Of a stretch of 9,736 nucleotides of DNA, positions 1-5,782 are shown in pieces. Origin of the DNA: an uncultured Clostridia bacterium (GTDB lineage Bacteria > Bacillota > Clostridia > Oscillospirales > CAG-272). The translations under genes were made by a program, and so were the position numbers. Each line of letters starts with the position of its first letter. Position 1 is the stretch's first letter. Where the stretch lies: assembly GCA_904502015.1 (NCBI GenBank), contig CAJGEA010000059.1:1-9736 (forward strand), written 5' to 3'. The notes below the pieces were generated by a model. The model did no database searches. It was not told the origin of the DNA and was given only the letters and a program-made list of their open reading frames with translations.

Positions 1-20
1 CAGGGGGCTTCGCCCCCTGC
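1..20 (-). repeat. Left-edge fragment of palindromic repeat family (terminal hairpin only)
   Basis: CAGGGGGC (1-8) pairs with GCCCCCTG (12-19) around a TTC loop, followed by CACCCCCC. Read on the minus strand this is GGGGTGCAGGGGGC plus its complementary arm, which matches the terminal hairpin of the repeat copies at 3108-3126 and 5759-5777. The copy is therefore reversed relative to the other four and is cut by the window edge. The A/T-rich palindrome that precedes the terminal hairpin in other copies is not visible to its right (21-60), so this copy is either truncated or a divergent variant. Confidence 0.6.
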
Positions 21-60
21 ACCCCCCTCGTGCCAGTGATCACACAAATTCAAACAGTTC

Positions 61-77
61 GATAAACCCCAATTTGA
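61..77 (+). promoter_or_regulatory. 17-nt box GATAAACCCCAATTTGA, shared with 9597-9613
   Basis: An exact 17-nt match to the reverse complement of 9597-9613. Here it lies 100 nt upstream of the -35 hexamer of the promoter for the leucine-rich-repeat lipoprotein, on the side next to the reversed repeat fragment. The other copy has the same orientation relative to its own downstream promoter (that of the dihydrouridine synthase gene), 77 nt from the -35. It could be an operator or upstream promoter element, or simply the conserved outer segment of the repeat family. The sequence identity is seen directly; any function is inferred. Confidence 0.5.
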
Positions 78-177
78 AGAACTCCATCGCAATCGGACGA
101 GGGAGGGGGGGACAGGTCGGTTGCCGGAATTCGTAAAAATAAAAATTCCCCGCGCACAAAATCCCGCGCGATCCCTC

Positions 178-206
178 TTGCAATCGCGGCGTATTTGTGG
201 TATACT
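178..206 (+). promoter_or_regulatory. Sigma-A promoter for the LRR lipoprotein (and possibly metY)
   Basis: The -35 is TTGCAA (178-183), the spacer is 17 nt, and the -10 is TATACT (201-206), preceded by TGG, which is an extended -10. Transcription would start near 213 and give a leader of about 60 nt. The leader contains a small hairpin, CTCCC (228-232) / GGGAG (237-241), with a GCGA tetraloop of the GNRA class. The leader is too short for a SAM riboswitch or T-box. The promoter position also decides the start codon of the downstream gene: the in-frame extension back to 121 would lie upstream of the transcript. Confidence 0.8.
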
Positions 207-273
207 AATAGGAAACATTGAGAGGATCTCCCGCGAGGGAGTATTTCGGATAGAAGGAAAGGAGGCGCGTCGG

Positions 274-1671
274 ATGCATAAGGCAATCTGCCGCACCGCC
301 GCTGTACTGGCGGCACTCGCGCTGACGGTAGGCGCGACTGCGATGACGGGATGCGCCGCAAGGAACAAGGAAACGAATGACGCAGAGGCGGTTACCCGTG
401 AGCCCGTCACTCTGCCTGACCTGACCGACGAGCGCGAGCCAACCTCGCTTGACCCGTACGCAACACGGCTGGAGGAGGCGTTTGCCACCACCCCCGCAAC
501 ACCCGCGTCTGATCTGACCTACACCGCCGAGGGCGGCACAGTCACGGTCACGGGTTATACGGGCAACGAGGTCGTTGTGGTGATCCCCGACACGCTGGAC
601 GGTCTGTCCGTTACGGCGATTGGCGAGGGCGCGTTTACGGGTATGAACAATCTCCGTGCCGTATCCCTGCCAGATAGCGTGACCTCCGTGGGCTTCGGCG
701 CGTTCGCCGGATGCACGGCCATGACCACCCTGCGTACCCCCGTGTGCATGGTGGATGCCGAACGCAACTATTTCGGCGCGCTGTTCGGAGCGACGGCCTA
801 TGCCGCCAACGGCTCGGCTGTGCCGCGCGGACTTACCACCCTGATCCTCACGGGTGGCGACGAGATCCCCGACTATGCCTTCTACGGATGCCGCTCGCTT
901 GTGGCGGTGGCCCTGCCCGATAGCGTTACGAGCATTGGCGATTTCGGATTCTACGGCTGTGAAACGCTGACCTATCTCGATATGGGTGACGCGCCGCTGA
1001 CCGCCGTTGGATCGTGGGCATTTACCAATAACAAGGCACTCCTGCAGCTCTGCCTGCCCGCTACCGTTGAAAGCATGGGCTTTGCCATGCTGGAGGGATG
1101 CGGTGCGCTGGAGACGCTGACCGTTCCCTTTGCGGGCGGTGGCAAGACCGAGAACCGCTATCTTGGATACCTGTTCGGAGCGTCGGCTCACACCTTCACC
1201 GAGGGGTATCTGCCCGCCTCCCTGATGCGCGTCACCGTGGCGGAGGGCTGTACCGAGATCCCCGATAACGCCTTCTTTGAGTGCTCGTCGGTGCGTGAGA
1301 TCGTCCTGCCCGAGGGAGTGACCTCTATTGGCCGCCGCGCCTTCTACGGCTGTGAGCGTCTGACCTCTGTGATCCTGCCCGACAGCGTGACCGCCATCGG
1401 CGACGATGCCTACCACGGGTGCATCCGCATGACCTCGTTCGAGGGCGGCGCGGGACTGGCGACCATTGGTATCCAAGCCTTTATGGATTGCGTGTCCCTC
1501 GCCTCGGTCAGCTTGCCCGACGGCGTGACTCACCTGCCCAACGCCTGCTTCTGGGGGTGCGCGTCGCTGGAAGCTCTGACCGCCGAGGGCGTGACCTCGC
1601 GCGGCGAGCAGGTCTTCCGCGGATGCGACAAGATGATCCTTGAAGCCGATACCGAAACAACAACGAATTGA
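274..1671 (+). CDS. BspA-type leucine-rich-repeat surface lipoprotein
   Basis: This is a 465-residue secreted lipoprotein. The ATG at 274 was chosen because it follows AAAGGAGG (258-265) at 8 nt and begins a signal peptide: basic MHKAICR, a hydrophobic stretch, then MTGC with the lipidated Cys at residue 27. A Thr/Glu/Pro-rich linker (about residues 28-80) leads into LRR_5-type repeats (about 85-455). The repeat pattern is LPDSVTSIG...AFYGC..L, as in BspA and Treponema LRR proteins. A longer insert containing NYFGALFGA or NRYLGYLFGA occurs twice, 390 nt (130 residues) apart, so part of the array reflects a larger duplicated unit. The family is extracellular and is often linked to adhesion or protein binding; the ligand here cannot be inferred. 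There is no C-terminal anchor, so attachment should be through the lipid. metY follows after 31 nt in the same direction and may share its transcript. Confidence 0.88.
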   Translation: MHKAICRTAAVLAALALTVGATAMTGCAARNKETNDAEAVTREPVTLPDLTDEREPTSLDPYATRLEEAFATTPATPASDLTYTAEGGTVTVTGYTGNEVVVVIPDTLDGLSVTAIGEGAFTGMNNLRAVSLPDSVTSVGFGAFAGCTAMTTLRTPVCMVDAERNYFGALFGATAYAANGSAVPRGLTTLILTGGDEIPDYAFYGCRSLVAVALPDSVTSIGDFGFYGCETLTYLDMGDAPLTAVGSWAFTNNKALLQLCLPATVESMGFAMLEGCGALETLTVPFAGGGKTENRYLGYLFGASAHTFTEGYLPASLMRVTVAEGCTEIPDNAFFECSSVREIVLPEGVTSIGRRAFYGCERLTSVILPDSVTAIGDDAYHGCIRMTSFEGGAGLATIGIQAFMDCVSLASVSLPDGVTHLPNACFWGCASLEALTAEGVTSRGEQVFRGCDKMILEADTETTTN

Positions 1672-1702
1672 AAAACTACTGATACAGTAAGGAGAAATAA
1701 CC

Positions 1703-2977
1703 ATGGCTGATTACAAGATCGAAACCCTGAGCGTGCAGGGAGGCTACACTCCCGAGAACGGCGAGCCCCGCACCCTGCCCATCTACCAAAGCACGACCTA
1801 CAAGTATGACAGCGCCGACCACCTCGGCGACCTGTTCGACCTCAAGGCAGGCGGACATATGTACTCCCGTATCTCCAACCCCACCCTTGAGTGCGTGGAA
1901 AAGAAGATCTCCGACATGGAGGGCGGCGTGGGCGCTATGCTGGTGTCCTCGGGTCAGGCGGCGAATCTGACCGCCGTGCTGAACATCGCCTCGGCAGGGC
2001 AGAACATCGTGGCCATGGCGTCCATCTACGGCGGCACGGTCAACCTCTTTGCCGTGACCCTCAAGAAGATGGGCATCGAGACTCGCTTCGTCACCCCCGA
2101 TATGACCGACGAGGAGATTGAGGCGCACATCGACGAGAACACCCGTCTGTTCTTCGGTGAGACCGTCGCCAATCCCGCGCTGGTGGTGTTCGATATCGAG
2201 CGCTACGCCGCGCTGGCTCACAAGCATCAGATGCCCCTCGTGGTGGACAACACCTTTGCTACCCCCGTTCTGTGCCGTCCCTTTGAGTACGGCTGTGACA
2301 TTGTGACCCACTCCACCACCAAGTACATGGACGGCCACGCCACCGTGGTTGGCGGCTGTATCGTGGACAGCGGTAAGTTCGACTGGTCGATCGGCGGCCG
2401 TTACCCCGAGCTGACCACCCCCGACGAGTCCTATCACGGCGTGGTCTATACCGAGAGCTTCGGCCCTGCTGCCTTTATTACAAAAGCGCGCGTCCAAATG
2501 CTCCGCGACATGGGTAACACCATGTCTCCCATGGCGGCGTTCCTGCTCAATCTGGGTCTGGAGACTCTGCCCCTGCGTATGGAGCGCCATTGCTCGAACG
2601 CGCTGGCAGTTGCCAAGTTCCTGGAGTCCCACGAGTGCGTGGATTGGGTGGATTACCCCCTTCTGGAGTCCAACTCCCAGTACGAGCTCGCCAAGAAGTA
2701 TCTGCCCAAGGGCGCTTGCGGCGTCATCTCGGTCGGCATCAAGGGCGGCAGAGCCGCTGCCACCAAGTTCCTCGATAACCTCAAGCTCTTCAATATCGTG
2801 GTTCACGTGGCGGATGCCCGCTCCTGCGCGCTTCACCCCGCCTCCACCACCCATCGCCAGCTCACCGACGAGCTGCTCACCGCCTGCGGCGTCCGTCCCG
2901 AGCAGGTGCGCCTCTCGGTCGGTATCGAGCACATCGACGATATCCTCGCCGACCTCGACAACGCTTTGAGAGCGTAA
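1703..2977 (+). CDS. metY: O-acetylhomoserine sulfhydrylase (aminocarboxypropyltransferase)
   Basis: A 424-residue cytoplasmic PLP enzyme of the Cys/Met metabolism family, of normal length for the long MetY type. It catalyses O-acetylhomoserine + sulfide -> homocysteine + acetate. The PLP Lys is K207 in HSTTKYMDGH, the Asp that holds the pyridine nitrogen is D182 in VVDNTFATP, and the phosphate-binding segment is MYSRISNPT. The segment running from GGRYPEL through TESFGP to RMERHCSNA is characteristic of sulfhydrylases rather than short cystathionine gamma-synthases. The start at 1703 follows TAAGGAG (1687-1693). metA lies downstream in the same direction but is separated by a 185-nt gap holding a palindromic repeat. 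The gap upstream is only 31 nt, so no riboswitch lies directly before it. Use of other thiols, such as methanethiol, cannot be excluded from sequence. Confidence 0.95.
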   Translation: MADYKIETLSVQGGYTPENGEPRTLPIYQSTTYKYDSADHLGDLFDLKAGGHMYSRISNPTLECVEKKISDMEGGVGAMLVSSGQAANLTAVLNIASAGQNIVAMASIYGGTVNLFAVTLKKMGIETRFVTPDMTDEEIEAHIDENTRLFFGETVANPALVVFDIERYAALAHKHQMPLVVDNTFATPVLCRPFEYGCDIVTHSTTKYMDGHATVVGGCIVDSGKFDWSIGGRYPELTTPDESYHGVVYTESFGPAAFITKARVQMLRDMGNTMSPMAAFLLNLGLETLPLRMERHCSNALAVAKFLESHECVDWVDYPLLESNSQYELAKKYLPKGACGVISVGIKGGRAAATKFLDNLKLFNIVVHVADARSCALHPASTTHRQLTDELLTACGVRPEQVRLSVGIEHIDDILADLDNALRA

Positions 2978-2991
2978 GTACGGATTTATGC

Positions 2992-3127
2992 GGGGGAAAC
3001 TTCTTTCGAGAAGTTTCCCCCACACCCCCTTCAAGAACTTCAAAAATAATTTTTTGAGGATTTTTGGGATTCTTAAACCCTTTTTGCAAAAAGGGTTTAA
3101 GCGGGGTGCAGGGGCAGCGCCCCTGCG
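2992..3127 (+). repeat. Composite palindromic repeat, fullest copy, between metY and metA
   Basis: Several hairpins lie in series. H1 has 13-nt arms, GGGGGAAACTTCT (2992-3004) and its exact complement (3009-3021), around a TTCG loop. H2 is an imperfect stem between about 3025-3047 and 3048-3068, whose core TCAAAAA / TTTTTGA is exact. H3 is a perfect 30-nt palindrome at 3072-3101 with half-site CTTAAACCCTTTTTG. H4 pairs GCAGGGGC (3108-3115) with GCCCCTGC (3119-3126) around AGC. The H3-H4 block recurs at 5723-5777 and 7644-7696, and H1-H2 recur at 9626-9727. No uridine tract directly follows H1, H3 or H4, so none is a textbook intrinsic terminator. It could still attenuate or process a metY-metA transcript. 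Confidence 0.85.
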
Positions 3128-3162
3128 AATAACGCCTACTACAAAAGACAAGGAGTGATTCC

Positions 3163-4080
3163 ATGCCGATTAAGATTCCGAATTTGTTGCCTGCGACGGA
3201 TACGTTGCTCAACGAAAATATTTTCGTGATGACCGAGACCCGCGCCATCACGCAGGACATTCGTCCTCTGCACATTTTGATGCTCAATCTGATGCCGAAG
3301 AAGATCGAGACCGAGACCCAGATCGCGCGACTCATCGGCAACACCCCTCTGCAGGTGGAGCTTGAGCTGCTCCAGACCGCCACCCACAAGTCGGGTCACA
3401 CCTCGGCCGAGCATATGCTGGCATTCTACAAGACCTTTGACGACGTGCGGGACAACCGCTACGACGGCATGATCATCACGGGCGCGCCTGTGGAGCAGAT
3501 GCCCTTTGAGGAGGTCGATTACTGGCCCGAGCTTTGTGAGATCATGGAGTGGAGCAAGACCCACGTTACCAGCACCCTGCACATTTGTTGGGGCGCGCAG
3601 GCGGGCCTTTACTACCACTACGGCATCCCGAAATATCCTTTGGATCAAAAGCTTTTTGGTGTGTACGAGCACACGCTGGACTACAAGCGCTCCATGCTGT
3701 TCCGCGGCTACGACGACGTGTTCAACGTGCCCCATTCCCGCCACACCACCACGCGCCGTGAGGACATCGAGGCCGTTCCCGAGATCAAGATCCTCGCCAG
3801 CTCCCCCGAGGCGGGTGTGTTCTGTGCCATGACCGATCGCGGACGTCAGGTGTTCGTGATGGGACACTCGGAGTACGACGCCGACACGTTGGGCAACGAG
3901 TACCGCCGCGATTTGGCAGCCAACCTGCCCATCCAGCCCCCCGCGCACTATTTCCCCGATGACGATCCCTCCCGCGCTCCCATCGTCAATTGGCGCTCCT
4001 GCGCGAACCTGTTTTACTCCAACTGGCTCAACTACTACGTCTACCAGACCACGCCCTACGACGTGAAGGACATCCAGTAA
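3163..4080 (+). CDS. metA: Homoserine O-acetyltransferase (HTS/MetA family)
   Basis: A 305-residue cytoplasmic enzyme that co-linearly matches E. coli MetA, which I aligned from memory. Catalytic Cys142 (in STLHICWGAQ), His235 and Glu237 (in VMGHSEYDA) are all present. Position 111 is Glu (TGAPVEQMPF), where the E. coli succinyltransferase has Gly. In this family Glu111 has been shown to favour acetyl-CoA over succinyl-CoA. The expected reaction is therefore homoserine + acetyl-CoA -> O-acetylhomoserine, the substrate of the upstream MetY, although many annotation pipelines label such proteins O-succinyltransferase. The start at 3163 follows AAGGAG (3150-3155). The next gene begins 33 nt after the stop, suggesting cotranscription. 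Confidence 0.94.
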   Translation: MPIKIPNLLPATDTLLNENIFVMTETRAITQDIRPLHILMLNLMPKKIETETQIARLIGNTPLQVELELLQTATHKSGHTSAEHMLAFYKTFDDVRDNRYDGMIITGAPVEQMPFEEVDYWPELCEIMEWSKTHVTSTLHICWGAQAGLYYHYGIPKYPLDQKLFGVYEHTLDYKRSMLFRGYDDVFNVPHSRHTTTRREDIEAVPEIKILASSPEAGVFCAMTDRGRQVFVMGHSEYDADTLGNEYRRDLAANLPIQPPAHYFPDDDPSRAPIVNWRSCANLFYSNWLNYYVYQTTPYDVKDIQ

Positions 4081-4113
4081 AGCCATATTGACAGAAAGAA
4101 AGGAAACGATACC

Positions 4114-5637
4114 ATGAACAAGCGCGTTATGAACCTTGTGAATTTCGTTCGCGGCTGTGAGCCGAGATGCGAAACCGATCTCTATACCCCCGTGGCCGAG
4201 GAGATTCGACTGGATAAGGAATTCGGTATGCCCCATACCTTCCTCTTGCAGTACGATGCCCTCATCCGCCCCGATTTCCGCGAGCTGTTTTTGCGGGAGG
4301 CCGACGAGAATATGGAGCTGGGACTTTGGTTTGAAATGAACCGCCCCTTGACCGAGTCGGTCGGTATCGAGTGGCGCGGCCGTCCCGGCTACGATTGGGA
4401 CTGGTACGTCAATCCCGGATTTTTGCCTGCCTATACCCCCGCCCAGCGCGAGGCCATGATCGACGAGGCGTTCCGCCTGTTCCACGAGATCTTCGGATAC
4501 TATCCCAAGGTTGCGGGCTCTTGGCTGCTGGATGCCCATTCCATCGCGTACATGAGCGACAAGTACGACATGAAGGCGTTCTGCGTCTGCCGTGAGCAGC
4601 TCGCCGTGGATGCCTATACCCTCTGGGGCGGCTATTACAGCGGCGGCTACTATCCCTCCCGCAACAACATGATCTGCCCCGCGCAGACTGAGGAAAACAC
4701 CATCAAGACTCCCGTGTACCGTATGCTGGGCATTGATCCCCTTTACGGTATTGATATCGGCAAGTACGCGGGCGGCCGCCTGTGGGGCTGTCCTACCATG
4801 GAGCCTGTTTGGGGCCCCGGTGCCAACGCCGACACGATGGAGCATTTCTTCAAGTATTACTATGAGAATCCCTGCCTCGCGCAGGCGCACGCCACCACGG
4901 GCCAGGAGAACAGCTTTGGCTGGCCGAGCATCGGCCCCGGCTACCGTATGCAGCTTGAAAAGCTGGCGAAGCTGATCGCTGACGGTAAGGTTGTGGTTGA
5001 AAAGCTGGGCGATACGGGTGCCGCTATGCAGGCGGCGACCGCTATCACCCCCGCCTGCGCGCTGGTTGCGCTGGAGGACTGGGCGCATGATGCCGACGAT
5101 GCGGAACACAAGTGCCGTTCGGTCTGGTATAGCTGTAAGAACTACCGCGCCAACCTCTTCTCCTGCGGCAAGAAGCTCTTTTTCCGCGACCTGCAGAAGT
5201 ACGACGACCGCTACGTCGAGCGGTATCTGGAAACGCCCTGCCTTGCGTGGGACGCAACCTACGATAACCTCCCCGTGATGGACAACCTCACATGGAGCGC
5301 CGACGGCGTGGAGGCTATGCTGGCTTTTGACGGCGAGCTGTGCGACCTTGCCGCCAACGAAAAGGGCGAGGCATTGGAGGCTACGGCAACCTTCGCCGAC
5401 GGACACAGCGTGACCGTTCGCTTTGCCGAGGGTGGTATCACTGTGACGGGCTGTGAGGCACTCCACTACATCGTAGGTATACCCAAGCCCACCGTGACGG
5501 CTGAGGGCAACGTCCTTTCTTACGTCCACAACGATTACGCCTACCGCGTGCCCACAAGCGGTCTTGTCAAGACCGATTCGGGCTACGACGTCGTGGCGGC
5601 CAACGGCGCGATCACTGTGGATATGACCGACAGATGA
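4114..5637 (+). CDS. Conserved protein of unknown function, possibly DUF3863/DUF3864-like
   Basis: A 507-residue protein with no signal peptide or membrane segment, so probably cytoplasmic. I do not recognise a proven function. It resembles from memory the DUF3863 plus DUF3864 two-domain proteins of gut bacteria, for which structures but no activity are known; this assignment is tentative. Residues 1-290 look like an alpha/beta-barrel domain rich in aromatic residues and in conserved-looking polar segments: LWFEMNRPL (E74, N76), GSWLLDAHS (D140, H142), YYPSRNNMICPAQTEEN and TTGQENSFGWPS. The C-terminal third (about 400-507) looks like a beta-rich domain. Spacing of 33 nt from metA and the same direction suggest cotranscription, but the content does not obviously fit methionine synthesis. 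The start follows AAAGGA (4099-4104). A sugar hydrolase or deacetylase-type barrel is possible. Confidence 0.75.
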   Translation: MNKRVMNLVNFVRGCEPRCETDLYTPVAEEIRLDKEFGMPHTFLLQYDALIRPDFRELFLREADENMELGLWFEMNRPLTESVGIEWRGRPGYDWDWYVNPGFLPAYTPAQREAMIDEAFRLFHEIFGYYPKVAGSWLLDAHSIAYMSDKYDMKAFCVCREQLAVDAYTLWGGYYSGGYYPSRNNMICPAQTEENTIKTPVYRMLGIDPLYGIDIGKYAGGRLWGCPTMEPVWGPGANADTMEHFFKYYYENPCLAQAHATTGQENSFGWPSIGPGYRMQLEKLAKLIADGKVVVEKLGDTGAAMQAATAITPACALVALEDWAHDADDAEHKCRSVWYSCKNYRANLFSCGKKLFFRDLQKYDDRYVERYLETPCLAWDATYDNLPVMDNLTWSADGVEAMLAFDGELCDLAANEKGEALEATATFADGHSVTVRFAEGGITVTGCEALHYIVGIPKPTVTAEGNVLSYVHNDYAYRVPTSGLVKTDSGYDVVAANGAITVDMTDR

Positions 5638-5644
5638 TCTTTTG

Positions 5645-5700
5645 ACAAATAGCAACGGCACCCCCGACAAATTGGACTTGTCGGGGGTGCCGTTATTTGT
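5645..5700. terminator. Strong bidirectional terminator between convergent genes
   Basis: A perfect 17-bp stem, AACGGCACCCCCGACAA (5654-5670) with its complement (5678-5694), closes a 7-nt loop. A further 6 bp, ACAAAT (5645-5650) with ATTTGT (5695-5700), can stack below an AGC bulge. The flank is T-rich on both strands (TTATTTGT rightward, TATTTGT leftward). It lies 7 nt after the stop of the unknown-function gene and about 80 nt past the end of the convergent esterase gene, and can serve both. Confidence 0.85.
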
Positions 5701-5711
5701 AATGATAAGAG

Positions 5712-5777
5712 TTTTTGAGATTCTTAAGAACTTTTTGCAAAAAGTTCTTAAGCGGGGTGCAGGGGCAGCGCCCTTGC
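5712..5777 (+). repeat. Palindromic repeat copy lacking the first hairpin
   Basis: GTTTTTGAGATT (5711-5722) leads into a perfect 30-nt palindrome at 5723-5752 with half-site CTTAAGAACTTTTTG. Then come CGGGGTGC and the terminal hairpin GCAGGGGC (5759-5766) / GCCCTTGC (5770-5777), which has one G-T wobble. Compared with the copy at 2992-3127 it lacks H1 and the left arm of H2; the terminator occupies that place. It ends only 5 nt before the stop codon of the leftward esterase gene. Confidence 0.85.
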
Positions 5778-5782
5778 GGGGA

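Noticed and set aside
121..273. N-terminal extension of the LRR protein
   Set aside because: It would cross the promoter at 178-206 and bury the signal peptide 51 residues inside the protein; the ATG at 274 has an excellent ribosome site.
213..273. Riboswitch in the leader of the first gene
   Set aside because: About 60 nt with one 5-bp GNRA hairpin is too short and simple for any known methionine-related riboswitch.
205..1704. A 499-codon antisense frame over the LRR gene, and a similar 491-codon frame at 1676-3151 over metY
   Set aside because: Composition is typical of the complement of GC-rich coding DNA. The second also runs through the palindromic repeat. No recognisable domain is present in either.
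2992..3021. H1 hairpin as the intrinsic terminator of metY
   Set aside because: The stem is strong but is followed by CACACCCCCTTC, not a uridine tract, and the same hairpin occurs at 9626-9653, which is not at a gene end.
3139..5670. An 843-codon open frame on the minus strand across metA and the unknown-function gene
   Set aside because: Both genes on the other strand have clear family motifs or ribosome sites and in-frame structure. The antisense frame has low-complexity His/Gly/Val-rich composition, as expected from GC-biased third codon positions, and no start signal.
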